64,000 nt of DNA, from positions 62,001 to 126,000 of the forward strand of contig DASYRE010000054.1 of NCBI GenBank assembly GCA_036004685.1. Direction: 5' to 3'. This stretch comes from Candidatus Polarisedimenticolia bacterium (GTDB lineage Bacteria > Acidobacteriota > Polarisedimenticolia > Gp22-AA2 > AA152). Shown in pieces: positions 9,881 through 18,014 of the stretch; position 1 is the stretch's first letter; the number at the start of each line of letters is the position of its first letter. A model generated the notes under the pieces. It was not told the DNA's origin. It saw only the letters and a program-made list of their open reading frames with translations, and did not search any database. The translations under genes were made by a program, and so were the position numbers.

Positions 9881-10363
9881 ATGGAAGTCACACCGGTACC
9901 GGAAGTGGGAATGACGAGAATCCTGGGACTTCTGGACGTCCTCGACGATCACGGCGGGCGGCAGGACATCTACCGGCTGGCCCGCGACCTGAACTACGAG
10001 TTCGGCGACCTGTTGGGGGTGATCAAGGCGGCCGAGATTCTCGGCCTGGTCGACACGCCGGGCGGGGACGTCGTCCTGCAGCCTTTGGGCAAGCAGATCA
10101 TCGAGTGCGACGTCAACACGAAGAAGAGCCTTCTGAAGAAGCAGGTGAAGGCTCATTCCCTGTTCGCCCACTTCATCGATTTCCTGAAGGGGATGCCGGA
10201 GCGCAAGGCCTCCCGGGAGGAGATCCTCGTCGAGGCGGGCAGGATCCTGCCTCAGGAAAAGCCCCTGTCGATCTTCCGGACTCTGGTGAACTGGGGACGA
10301 TACACGGAGCTGTTCGGATACAACCGCGACGACGACGCCTTCTACCTCGATTCGGAAGGGTGA
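9881..10363 (+). CDS. Stand-alone AAA-associated domain protein of the ABC module
   Basis: 160 residues starting at ATG 9881 behind GGAAGGGAG. The sequence resembles the AAA-associated C-terminal domain (winged-helix-like, e.g. YRLARDLNYEFGDLLGVIKA followed by LGLVDTPGGDVVLQPLGKQI) usually found as the tail of NitT/TauT ATPases. The 35-bp gap and its own ribosome-binding site argue against a simple frameshift of a once-fused gene. A regulatory role on the transporter ATPase is inferred from family context. It is the last gene of the operon, which meets the terminator hairpin at 10398. Confidence 0.85.
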   Translation: MEVTPVPEVGMTRILGLLDVLDDHGGRQDIYRLARDLNYEFGDLLGVIKAAEILGLVDTPGGDVVLQPLGKQIIECDVNTKKSLLKKQVKAHSLFAHFIDFLKGMPERKASREEILVEAGRILPQEKPLSIFRTLVNWGRYTELFGYNRDDDAFYLDSEG

Positions 10364-10390
10364 GCCGATCCTCGTTTCCCGCTCCGTTAC

Positions 10391-10526
10391 GAAAACGAAG
10401 AAGGCGGCCCGCATCGAGCCGCCTTCTTATACCGGGGGCAAGAGTCCCCGGGGTGTAAGGTCGGGGTTGGGGCCCCGAGCCTTTCAGGCTTCGTGGTCAC
10501 CGGCTGCGCGCCTGCTTGACCTGTCT
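10391..10526 (-). ncRNA. Unidentified small RNA, about 130 nt
   Basis: A leftward transcription unit with no credible open reading frame. It is bounded by a near-consensus promoter (10533-10561) and an intrinsic terminator (10398-10428 plus T-run to about 10391). The predicted start is near 10526. By eye the RNA folds into consecutive hairpins: GGTCA...TGACC; GCCT-GAAA-GGC with a GNRA-like loop; CGGGG-CCCCAA-CCCCG; CCGGGG...CCCCGG; then the terminator. I do not see the GGAAG/AGCAG signature of SRP RNA, the large central bubble of 6S RNA, or tmRNA/RNase P motifs. It faces the end of the ABC operon, so an antisense effect on that transcript's 3' end is possible but unproven. Confidence 0.7.
10398..10428. 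terminator. Bidirectional intrinsic terminator
   Basis: Perfect 11-bp stem, AAGAAGGCGGC (10398-10408) and GCCGCCTTCTT (10418-10428), 9-nt loop. Read rightward it follows the ABC operon. Read leftward it ends the small RNA and is followed by CGTTTTCG, a better T-run. Confidence 0.85.
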
Positions 10527-10532
10527 GCCTCA

Positions 10533-10561
10533 TCTATACGCCCCGGCCCGGCGCCTGTCAA
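10533..10561 (-). promoter_or_regulatory. Consensus sigma-70 promoter of the small RNA
   Basis: Leftward -35 TTGACA (10556-10561), exactly 17 bp, -10 TATAGA (10533-10538). One of the strongest promoters in the window. Confidence 0.85.
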
Positions 10562-10726
10562 CCGAAAAATCTCGCTGGAAAAACCGGCAAGCCGGGTCTT
10601 CCCGGCGCGCGGGGATCGCCGCTCTTCGTTGGGGGACACGGGGGGGGACACGGGCAGCGGGGCAGGAGCGCGGCGCGCTGCGGCCGACGCGATGCGGGGG
10701 CCCGAGCGCCCGCGGCGAGCGGCGCC

Positions 10727-11296
10727 GTGACCGCGAGTCGCGACGGCGGGATCAACGGGCGGCGCCGCTCGATCGCCCTCACGGGATGGCTGTGCGTCGC
10801 GCTGGGCGCGCTCGTCGTCCTTTCCGCGGCCGCCCTGGCGCTGGTCGGGATCCTGCGGGCGTTCTTCGCGGCCGAAGGGCTCGATCCGGTCGCCGGCCTG
10901 GAAGATTCGCTCGATCCCTTCGGAAGGATGATCCTCGCGAACGTCGCCCTGGTCTCGACGGTCCAGCTGCTCCTGGGGATCGCGACCCTGGTCATCGGAA
11001 TTGGGTTCGTGAAGACGAGGCCGTGGGCGAGGCCGGGGCTCGAAGCGCTGGCGTGGGTGACGCTGGCGGGATCGATCGCGTCGGGGGCCTGGGGAATCGC
11101 CGCCGGGCCGGGGCCGGCCCCGCCGGGTGGCTTTTCCTCGAAGGGCTTCTTCCTCGTGGCGGCGGATCTGGCCCTGGCGATCGCGCAATGCGCCGCCTGC
11201 GTCCTGCTGATCCGGTACCTTCGACAGCCGGGCGTTCGGAGCGCCTTCCGGCGGGAGGCGCAAGCCGGTCCCGGCCGAGTGGCCGGCGATCGGTAG
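10727..11296 (+). CDS. Hypothetical membrane protein, four predicted helices
   Basis: 189 residues from GTG 10727. Four hydrophobic stretches fit transmembrane helices (about residues 17-42, 70-95, 103-122 and 140-160), with a basic N-terminus and a basic C-terminal tail. No family recognised. It stands alone between the small RNA and a convergent zinc-ribbon gene. The upstream 160 bp are GC-rich with no clear promoter, and there is no strong Shine-Dalgarno site, so the start is tentative. Confidence 0.6.
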   Translation: MTASRDGGINGRRRSIALTGWLCVALGALVVLSAAALALVGILRAFFAAEGLDPVAGLEDSLDPFGRMILANVALVSTVQLLLGIATLVIGIGFVKTRPWARPGLEALAWVTLAGSIASGAWGIAAGPGPAPPGGFSSKGFFLVAADLALAIAQCAACVLLIRYLRQPGVRSAFRREAQAGPGRVAGDR

Positions 11297-11409
11297 CCGG
11301 CGGCATCGGGTCGGGTCTCGCGGCGAAAGGCCTGGAGCGGCGCGCTTCGCCGCGTGGCGATCCGGGTCTCGACGGCCTCGAGATCCGCGAGGTTTCAGCG
11401 AGGCGAGGT

Positions 11410-11682
11410 TTAAAGGAGGACGACCGACTGGACGCCGGAGACCTCGAAGCGCTTGCGGCATCGGGGTGACTGGCAGTGGACCGCGTCGTCGGCCCGCACC
11501 ATGTAGGATCGGGCTTTGGCGAACTTGGCGCGGTCTTCGGAGGAAGCCCGGGGCGGAAGAGAGGACCTCTTCGTGCGGACGATCCAGCGCAGCGGGTAGG
11601 TGTCGCTCTGGCGGCAGAAGGGGCAGTGCAGTTGCGCCGGCTTCTGCTCCGAGCGCTCCGTGTAGAAATCTTTCTCGTCCAT
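11410..11682 (-). CDS. Small zinc-ribbon protein
   Basis: 90 residues. Two pairs of metal-binding residues are visible, LHCPFCRQSD near residue 20 and VHCQSPRCRKRF near residue 70, which together fit a zinc ribbon. The protein is otherwise rich in charged residues and has no signal peptide. No named family is recognised. It lies alone, convergent with the membrane protein upstream, and about 70 bp past the S46 peptidase stop. Confidence 0.65.
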   Translation of the reverse strand: MDEKDFYTERSEQKPAQLHCPFCRQSDTYPLRWIVRTKRSSLPPRASSEDRAKFAKARSYMVRADDAVHCQSPRCRKRFEVSGVQSVVLL

Positions 11683-11749
11683 GACGGCAGACTATCGGAT
11701 CGCCCGCGGGCCGTCAACCGAGCGCCTCGGGGCCCTCGCGGCCGCGAAG

Positions 11750-13822
11750 CTACCGCCCGCGCGCCGCGCGGCGGGGAAGGATCTCGTCGAGGATTCGGCC
11801 GGCGCCGTAGACTTTCTCCAGCGCCTCGGTCAGTGCCGCGGTATGGACGGCGAGGGCGCGGTTCACGGATTCGTCGAAGCCGTAGTCCCCTCCCAGCGAC
11901 TGGATGTTCCCGTCAAAAATCAATCCCGTGACGCGCCCTTCCCGGTCGATGACCGGCGATCCCGAATTGCCGCCGATGATGTCGTTGGTGGTGCAAAAGT
12001 TCATCGGCGTGGAGGGAGGGAGCGCGGAGCGCGCGGAGAGCCAGCGGGCGGGGAGCGCGAAGGGATCGCTGCCCGTTTCACGGTCGAAGAGGCCGGCGAA
12101 ATCGGTGAGGGGCCGGACCATCTTTCCGTCCTGCGGGAATCCCTTCACCTGACCGTAGGAGAGGCGCAGGGTGAACGTGGCGTCCGGGTAGGCCCGGGTG
12201 CCCTCGATCTCAAAATGGGCCCGCGCCACCAGCTCGTCGTTGCGCTTGAGCACCGATTCGATCTCGTCCTCGAAGGTCTTGCGCAGGGCCCGCGCGTCGG
12301 GATCAATCCGGCGGGCGAGCCCGATCAGCGGATCGTCCGAGGTCTCCAAGGCCGGCCGCCCCGCCTCGAAGAGCTTGCGGCGGACCGCGACATCCTTCAG
12401 CCGGCTTCCCTTCACGAGCGCCTCGGCCAGCGCGCGCGGCGATTCCCTGCCCAGGACCTTCTTCACGAAGGGATCGTCCGCGCCGAGATCTTCGCGAAGC
12501 TTCGTCAGCCCGAACGTCAGGTTCAGGATCTCGAATTCGTCATAGACGGGCGCGGACGAGAAGAGCTTCTGCTTCAGCGCGGGCAGCCTCGATTCGGCGA
12601 ATTCGCGCAGCCGCTTCTCGTTCGGCTTGGGAAGCTCTTCGGCGGCGCGCACCAGCGTCCGGGCGAAATCCAGCAGCGTCGAGCCGAAGGCGCCGCCGGT
12701 CTCCATGGCGGCATAGCGCCGCTGGATCCGCTTCTGGGCGTCCTTGGCCCGCGCGATTGCCTCCCAGGCTCCTCCATAAGTCCGCTTCCGGGAAGAATCC
12801 GCCTCGAGACGCGCGCGGAACGCGTTCTCCGCCTCGACCTTCGAGGCGAAGAACGCCTTGTCGAGCAGCGCCTCGTGCCTGCCGCGCAGCGCCTTCAGGG
12901 AGTTCTCCACCCGCAGCAGGGCGTTCGTCGAGATGCGTCGCTGCTCCGCCCCGCGCTCCTGGAACTGCGTGAGCATCCCGCGCTCCTCGGCGAGCCTGAG
13001 GAGCCTGCTGGGCAGCGCGACGTCGCGCTCGTATTCCAGCTCGGACACCGTGAGCAGCCGCGAGGTGGTGCCGGGATTGCCCGAGACGAACGTCAGGTCG
13101 GAATCCTTCGATCCGGCGGCGGACCAGGCCAGATGGTGCTCGGTTTTCGCCGGCTTGCCGCCTTCGTAGAGACGCAGGAACGAGACGTCCAGGCAGTATC
13201 GCGGGAAATTGAAGTTGTCGGGATCCCCTCCGAAATGCGCGATGTCGGCCTCCGGCGCGAAGACCAGCCGCACGTCCTGGTACCTCTTGTACTTGTAGAG
13301 GTGATAGCGGCCGCCGTGGTACAACGGAACGACGTCGCAGCGCAGCGTCTCGCGGACCGCGCACTCCTTCTCGATGCGCGACATCTCCGCCTTCTGGGCC
13401 TCGTTGTACTGCTGGTCCGCCAGGCCCTTCGTCGCCTCGTCGACGCGCTTCGTGACGTCGGTGATTTCCAGCAGCTGGTTGATCTCGATCTCGGGGCAGC
13501 GGACCTCCTCCGCCTCGCGGCGCGCGAAGAAGCCGTCCGCCATCCGGTCCTGATCGGCGGTGGAGATCTGCTCGATGCAGGAGCGGGCGCAGTGATGGTT
13601 GGTCATCACCAGGCCGCTGCCGGACACCAGACTCCCGGAACAGCCGCCCGCCAGACGGACCGAGGCGAGGCGCACGTGATCCAGCCACTCCTGGCTCGGG
13701 GCGAAGCCGTATTTCTCCTTCACCGTCTCGGAAGGGAAGTTGTCGAAGGTCCACATTCCCTCGTCGGCCCGGACGATTCCCAGGCTTGCGGCGAGCAGGC
13801 CGATGCCGATCCAGCGTTTCAT
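11750..13822 (-). CDS. S46-family dipeptidyl-peptidase (DPP7/DPP11-like)
   Basis: 690 residues, the usual family length. A signal peptide (MKRWIGIGLLAASLGIVRA) leads into DEGMWTFDNFP, the typical mature S46 N-terminus. The catalytic His lies in MTNHHCARSC and the nucleophilic Ser in GGNSGSPVIDREG near the C-terminus. S46 enzymes release dipeptides from oligopeptides in the periplasm and support growth on proteins. ATG 13822 follows AAGGAGA. The gene is monocistronic with a promoter at 13856-13884. S1 specificity (hydrophobic versus acidic) cannot be settled by eye. Confidence 0.95.
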   Translation of the reverse strand: MKRWIGIGLLAASLGIVRADEGMWTFDNFPSETVKEKYGFAPSQEWLDHVRLASVRLAGGCSGSLVSGSGLVMTNHHCARSCIEQISTADQDRMADGFFARREAEEVRCPEIEINQLLEITDVTKRVDEATKGLADQQYNEAQKAEMSRIEKECAVRETLRCDVVPLYHGGRYHLYKYKRYQDVRLVFAPEADIAHFGGDPDNFNFPRYCLDVSFLRLYEGGKPAKTEHHLAWSAAGSKDSDLTFVSGNPGTTSRLLTVSELEYERDVALPSRLLRLAEERGMLTQFQERGAEQRRISTNALLRVENSLKALRGRHEALLDKAFFASKVEAENAFRARLEADSSRKRTYGGAWEAIARAKDAQKRIQRRYAAMETGGAFGSTLLDFARTLVRAAEELPKPNEKRLREFAESRLPALKQKLFSSAPVYDEFEILNLTFGLTKLREDLGADDPFVKKVLGRESPRALAEALVKGSRLKDVAVRRKLFEAGRPALETSDDPLIGLARRIDPDARALRKTFEDEIESVLKRNDELVARAHFEIEGTRAYPDATFTLRLSYGQVKGFPQDGKMVRPLTDFAGLFDRETGSDPFALPARWLSARSALPPSTPMNFCTTNDIIGGNSGSPVIDREGRVTGLIFDGNIQSLGGDYGFDESVNRALAVHTAALTEALEKVYGAGRILDEILPRRAARGR

Positions 13823-13855
13823 GGCGGTCTCCTTGCGGGGAAAAAGGCGCCGCTC

Positions 13856-13884
13856 AGCCTACTCCCGGCGCCGCCGAGCGTCAA
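13856..13884 (-). promoter_or_regulatory. Promoter of the S46 peptidase
   Basis: Leftward -35 TTGACG (13879-13884), 17-bp spacer, -10 TAGGCT (13856-13861). Confidence 0.55.
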
Positions 13885-13941
13885 CCGGCGGGCCGCCTCG
13901 CGCGCCCGGGCGGACGGGCATGAGCCCCCCCTGTTTTTCTG

Positions 13942-13950
13942 TGGTATATT
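13942..13950 (+). promoter_or_regulatory. Extended -10 promoter of superoxide dismutase
   Basis: TG-G-TATATT, a TG-extended -10 element, about 90 bp before the SOD start. No matching -35 hexamer is seen. Confidence 0.4.
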
Positions 13951-14039
13951 GACGCTCGATACAGACAGTGAGGCCGCCGCCTCTCATCCGCACTCGCGCC
14001 GATCCGGAAACGCTCCGGGCCGGGAAAGGAGCCATCACG

Positions 14040-14636
14040 ATGTGGGAAAAGCTGACCGCCAAGCCGCTGAAGCCGTCCACCCTGGCCATGGACGGGATTT
14101 CCAAGAAAACCATGGAGGAGCACCACAAGCTCTATCAGGGATACGTGAACAAGACGAACGAGATCATGGAGAAGCTCGCCGGCGCCGACTTGAAGACGGC
14201 CAACCAGGTCTTCAGCGATCTGCGCTCGCTGAAAGTGGATCTCTCCTTCGCCATCGGCGGTGTCAAGAACCACGAGATCTACTTCGAGCACTTGGGGGGG
14301 AAGGGCGGCAAGCCGTCCGGCAAGCTCCTGCAGGCGATCGAGCGCGGGTTCGGGTCGTTCGACGAATGGGCTGCGGACCTGAAGGCGACGGGGATCGCCG
14401 CCCGGGGCTGGGTCTGGCTGGCGTACGACCGGGACTGGCAGCGCTTCTTCAACTACCTCGGCGACGCGCAGAACACCTTCCCGGTCTGGAACGCCACGCC
14501 GATCCTGGCGCTCGACACCTACGAGCACGCCTATTTCATCGATCACGGCGTGAACCGCGGCGCCTACATCGACGCGTTCATAAAGAACGTCGACTGGGAC
14601 GCGGTCCTGAAGAACTTCGAAACGCTTCACCTCTGA
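14040..14636 (+). CDS. Iron/manganese superoxide dismutase
   Basis: 198 residues from ATG 14040, well placed behind GGAAAGGAG. The SodFM ligand set is visible: His in EEHHKLYQGYV, His in KNHEIYFEHL, and Asp plus His in LALDTYEHAYFIDHG. It disproportionates superoxide to peroxide and oxygen; with no signal peptide it is cytoplasmic. The hallmark is DTYEHAYF rather than the usual DxWEHAYY, so this belongs to a divergent subgroup and metal preference cannot be called from the motif alone. The gene is followed by a strong hairpin at 14649-14679. Confidence 0.95.
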   Translation: MWEKLTAKPLKPSTLAMDGISKKTMEEHHKLYQGYVNKTNEIMEKLAGADLKTANQVFSDLRSLKVDLSFAIGGVKNHEIYFEHLGGKGGKPSGKLLQAIERGFGSFDEWAADLKATGIAARGWVWLAYDRDWQRFFNYLGDAQNTFPVWNATPILALDTYEHAYFIDHGVNRGAYIDAFIKNVDWDAVLKNFETLHL

Positions 14637-14648
14637 GATGCGCCCGGC

Positions 14649-14679
14649 GCGGGCGGTCCCGGGCGCCGGGACCGCCCGC
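14649..14679 (+). terminator. Hairpin after superoxide dismutase
   Basis: Perfect 12-bp stem GCGGGCGGTCCC/GGGACCGCCCGC with a 7-nt loop, 12 bp past the SOD stop. No T-run follows, so it may be a transcript-end stabiliser rather than an intrinsic terminator. Confidence 0.55.
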
Positions 14680-14759
14680 GAACCGCGCCGCCTCGGCGCG
14701 CCCGCCGACTTACGCGAATCGACGCCTTCCTCGCTCATTGTCCCGACGGGAACAGCTCA

Positions 14760-14788
14760 TTGACCCTCTCGCGCCCTTGGGCTAGAGT
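14760..14788 (+). promoter_or_regulatory. Promoter of the beta-barrel protein gene
   Basis: -35 TTGACC (14760-14765), 17-bp spacer, -10 TAGAGT (14783-14788). About 35 nt of leader to the ATG, with GGAGG present. Confidence 0.6.
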
Positions 14789-14829
14789 AGCCGCCGGTTG
14801 CCATCCCTTCAGCCCGGAGGAAACGCTGC

Positions 14830-15354
14830 ATGAAGTCGAGACGCTTCGGAGTCGCCCTCGTTCTGCTGTTTCACGCGCTGGCCGTTCCGGCCTCGGCCCA
14901 GGAGCTCGGGTACTTCGGTCTGGGACCCCGCGTCGGAGTGAGTAACAATCCCGACCAGATCGTGGCCGGAATGCAGTTCAATTTCGGGGAGTTCGCCCCG
15001 CACCTGCGCTTTCAGCCGAACTTCGAGCTCGCCACGGGCGACGATCACGACATCATCTCGATCACCGCGCCGGTCCATTACCGCTTTGTCGTCGAAGGGA
15101 ACGTGGTTCCGTACGCCGGAGGGGGCCTCACCGTGGCGTGGGTGAACGTCGATCTGCCGCGCGGCCGGAGCGATTCCGATTTCGAGATCGCGGCCACGGG
15201 AGTCGGCGGAGTGGAGTGGCCGATGCGGGACCACAACGCCTTCTTCCTCGAGCTGAACGTCGGCTTCGGCGACATCCAGGACGTGGCCGTGCTGGCCGGC
15301 TGGATGTTCGGCGGCGGCGGCGAGGTCCAGCGTCCGGCCCCGGCGCAGCCTTGA
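14830..15354 (+). CDS. Small outer-membrane beta-barrel protein
   Basis: 174 residues. The signal peptide MKSRRFGVALVLLFHALAVP ends at ASA-QE. The mature part alternates polar and hydrophobic residues in short strands (YFGLGPRVGVS, GMQFNFGEFA, VHYRFVVEGNVVPYAGGGL, AGWMFGGGGE), as in eight-stranded OmpA/OmpW-like barrels, and ends in a short Pro-rich tail. A role in the outer membrane as porin or structural barrel is inferred from architecture only. It has its own promoter, with an O-methyltransferase gene 41 bp downstream. Confidence 0.75.
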   Translation: MKSRRFGVALVLLFHALAVPASAQELGYFGLGPRVGVSNNPDQIVAGMQFNFGEFAPHLRFQPNFELATGDDHDIISITAPVHYRFVVEGNVVPYAGGGLTVAWVNVDLPRGRSDSDFEIAATGVGGVEWPMRDHNAFFLELNVGFGDIQDVAVLAGWMFGGGGEVQRPAPAQP

Positions 15355-15395
15355 CCTGGACGGCGGAGCGGCCTCGCCGGCCGCGGTGAGCCAAG

Positions 15396-16037
15396 ATGAC
15401 CGATTTTCTTCCGATCGTCCATCCGCGCATCGAGGAATACCTTCATCGGATCACCCGTCCGCGCGATGCCGTTCTGAGCGACATGGAGGAGCTGGCCCGG
15501 CAGCGCGATTTCCCGATCGTCGGGCCGCTCGTCGGGACCCTTCTGCAAGTCCTGGCGCGCGCGCTTGGGGCGCGCCGGGTGCTGGAGCTCGGCTCGGGTT
15601 TCGGTTACTCGGCGATCTGGTTCGCCCGCGGGATGGGGGACGAGGGACGCGTCGTGGCCACGGAGTCGGACCCCTCGAACGCCGAGGCCGGAAGAGGGTT
15701 CGTCGCGCGGGCCGGCCTGAGCCGGCAGATCGACTTCCGTGTCGGCGACGCCCTCGAGACGGCGCGCCGGCTCGAGGGGACGTTCGACATCGTCTTCAAC
15801 GACGTCGACAAGCAGGACTACCCCCGCTCGCTCGCGGCCGCGAACCGGCTGCTGCGTCCGGGAGGGCTCTTCGTCTCGGACAACATGCTCTGGCGCGGCA
15901 GCGTCGTCGAGGAAGGCCGAGAGCCGACGACGCGCGGCGTCCAGGAGCTGACCCGGCTGCTCTACGGTTCCTCCGAATATCTCACCACGCTGATCCCCCT
16001 GCGCGACGGCGTCACCGTCAGCCTGCGAGTCGGCTGA
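15396..16037 (+). CDS. SAM-dependent O-methyltransferase (caffeoyl-CoA OMT-like)
   Basis: 213 residues with a class I methyltransferase core: motif I VLELGSGFGYSAIW, acidic residue in VVATESDP, FDIVFNDVDKQDYP (motif IV with metal-binding Asp residues) and LLRPGGLFVSDNMLW. The arrangement matches bacterial type 3 (CCoAOMT-like) metal-dependent O-methyltransferases that methylate catechol-like or polyhydroxy substrates. The ending VSLRVG is typical of the family. The neighbours give no hint of substrate. Preceding leader region GAGCCAAG is a weak ribosome-binding site. Confidence 0.92.
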   Translation: MTDFLPIVHPRIEEYLHRITRPRDAVLSDMEELARQRDFPIVGPLVGTLLQVLARALGARRVLELGSGFGYSAIWFARGMGDEGRVVATESDPSNAEAGRGFVARAGLSRQIDFRVGDALETARRLEGTFDIVFNDVDKQDYPRSLAAANRLLRPGGLFVSDNMLWRGSVVEEGREPTTRGVQELTRLLYGSSEYLTTLIPLRDGVTVSLRVG

Positions 16038-16247
16038 GGCGCCGCCCCAGAGCCGCGGTGTTTGCTCCGCAAGCTTCCTAACGCAAATCCCCACTCCCCA
16101 CAGGATTTTCGACGCCCACGCTCGTAATCCGCGGCTACAGTTCTGTGATCCGCAAGCGCCCTGCCCGAAAGCTGCGCCAGGAGCGGGATTCGCCTAATCC
16201 ATCGGACGACGCGAGTTAGGGAACATCTTCACAAGCCGTCGGTCCCA

Positions 16248-16263
16248 TGGCACCTCCCTTGCT
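16248..16263 (+). promoter_or_regulatory. Consensus sigma-54 (-24/-12) promoter
   Basis: TGGCAC (16248-16253), 5 nt, TTGCT (16259-16263) matches the RpoN consensus TGGCAC-N5-TTGCW, with the invariant GG and GC correctly spaced. The predicted start is near 16274, 35-48 nt before the FN3/CBM gene. Two sigma-54 activators lie elsewhere in the window. The 271-bp region 16038-16308 holds no other recognised feature. Confidence 0.75.
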
Positions 16264-16308
16264 TTTGTCGGAGAAGCGGTTTCAGGCCGTTCCGGTCGCT
16301 CTCGTAGG

Positions 16309-17991
16309 ATGGTGCCGACGATGACCCGACTTCCCTCCAAGACCCTCCTCGCGCCGGCCATTTTCCTCTCCATCGCGGGGGCGCTCGTCCTCACGGCACC
16401 CGTGGCGCTGGCCGGCAGCGCCACGCTGAACTGGGATCCCGTCGCCGATGCCGATCTCGCCGGCTACAAGGTCTATTACGGGACCTCTCCGGGCGTCTAT
16501 CCGAACGTGCAGGACGTGGGGAACGTCACCACCGTCACCCTCAACAACCTGACCGACTGCACGCTCTATTACTTCGCCGTGAAGGCTTACGATACGGCGG
16601 GGAACGTGAGCGCCGTCTATTCGAACGAAATCAGCGGCATGGCCCGGCCGACGGTCGGCGGGGTGAGCCCCTCGTCCGCGAATCAGAACGCCAGCGGCGT
16701 GAGCCTCACGATCACCGGCACCAATTTCAGGACCGGCGCCACGGTCACCTTCAGCGGCACGGGAATCACCGTCAACTCCGTCTCCGTCGGCAGCTGCACG
16801 ACGCTGACGGCAAGCGTCAGCATCGCCGCGACCGCCGCCACGGGGGCCCGGAGCGTGACGGTGAAAAACGCCGACCAGAGCTCCGGCACCGGCAGCAATC
16901 TGTTCACGGTCAACCTGGCCGATCTCACGGCGCCCGTGATCAGCGCGACCGCGTCCGCCGGCGTCACGACCAGCGGCGCGACGATCACCTGGACGACGAA
17001 CGAAGCCTCGTCCTCGCAGGTGGCCTACCGGGCCCAGGGATCCGGCACCTACACGAACACGTCGCTGAACTCCAGCCTCGTGACGTCGCACAGCGTCACG
17101 CTCTCGGGCCTCAACGCCGCCACAGTTTACGAGTATCACGTGATGAGCACCGACGCGGCGGGCAACACCGCGACGTCGACTCCAGACGGCACGCTCACCA
17201 CCAAGTCCTTCAACTACGTGACGGTCGAGGCCGAATCGGGGACGCTGACCTCGCCGATGGCTTCCCACAACGACTTCGACACCCCGCTGGCCTTCAACGG
17301 AAACTACATCTGGACTCCGGCGGGAACCGGGGCGAACACCAACGGCAATCCGACCGCCAAGGCGACGTACGCCGTCACGCTGGCGAACTCGGGCACCTAC
17401 ACGCTGTGGGTGCGGATGTACGCCGTGACGGCCAACAACGATTCGTTCTGGCAGAGCCTCGACAGCGGCACGAAGACGACCCTGACGGCGGGCAATCTCG
17501 GCGTCTGGGCATGGACGAAGGGCGCCACCTTCACGGTGACCGCCGGGTCGCACAGCCTGGTCCTCGGCCACCGGGACGAGCAAACGCGCGCCGATCAGAT
17601 CATCCTGACCGACGACGCCGCCTTCGTCCCCGTCGCCGCGCCCACGGACTCCACGCTCGCCGTCCTCTCCGCGGTGAGCGCCGGAAGTCTGACCTCCTCC
17701 GGAGCCACCGTCACCTGGACGAGCAACGAGCCGTCCGACAGCCAGGTAGAGTACGGCCTCAGCACCTCCTACGGGTTGGCCAGCCCGGTCGATTCGACGC
17801 TGGTCCTCGGACACAGCGTGACCCTCACCGCCCTGCAATCGGCGACCGTCTATCACTACCGCGTCGTCTCCAAGGACCGCGGCGGCAACGTCACGCGATC
17901 GGCTGACTTCACCTTCACGACGGCCGCTCCGCTCGACGTCACGCCTCCGGCCAACGTGCAGAATCTCCGGCGCGGGGACACGAGTCCCTGA
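16309..17991 (+). CDS. Secreted FN3/IPT/CBM-like multidomain protein, possibly truncated
   Basis: 560 residues with a signal peptide (hydrophobic SIAGALVLTAPVALA, cleavage near AGS). Domains in order: fibronectin type III (about 35-105), IPT/TIG (about 108-200), FN3 of the purple-acid-phosphatase N-terminal type (about 205-300), a CBM6/35-like carbohydrate-binding module starting VEAESGTLTSPM (about 302-440), and a further FN3 (about 445-540). It likely binds extracellular polysaccharide. It ends VTPPANVQNLRRGDTSP, the usual opening of another FN3 repeat, so the protein may have lost its C-terminal part. ATG 16309 and ATG 16321 are both possible starts. A sigma-54 promoter precedes it. Confidence 0.85.
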   Translation: MVPTMTRLPSKTLLAPAIFLSIAGALVLTAPVALAGSATLNWDPVADADLAGYKVYYGTSPGVYPNVQDVGNVTTVTLNNLTDCTLYYFAVKAYDTAGNVSAVYSNEISGMARPTVGGVSPSSANQNASGVSLTITGTNFRTGATVTFSGTGITVNSVSVGSCTTLTASVSIAATAATGARSVTVKNADQSSGTGSNLFTVNLADLTAPVISATASAGVTTSGATITWTTNEASSSQVAYRAQGSGTYTNTSLNSSLVTSHSVTLSGLNAATVYEYHVMSTDAAGNTATSTPDGTLTTKSFNYVTVEAESGTLTSPMASHNDFDTPLAFNGNYIWTPAGTGANTNGNPTAKATYAVTLANSGTYTLWVRMYAVTANNDSFWQSLDSGTKTTLTAGNLGVWAWTKGATFTVTAGSHSLVLGHRDEQTRADQIILTDDAAFVPVAAPTDSTLAVLSAVSAGSLTSSGATVTWTSNEPSDSQVEYGLSTSYGLASPVDSTLVLGHSVTLTALQSATVYHYRVVSKDRGGNVTRSADFTFTTAAPLDVTPPANVQNLRRGDTSP

Positions 17992-18014
17992 GCCGGGTCT
18001 TTTCCTCCTCCGCT

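Noticed and set aside
10391-10526. Identification of the small RNA as SRP or 6S RNA
   Set aside because: The conserved SRP helix-8 residues and the 6S central bubble are not seen; left as unidentified.
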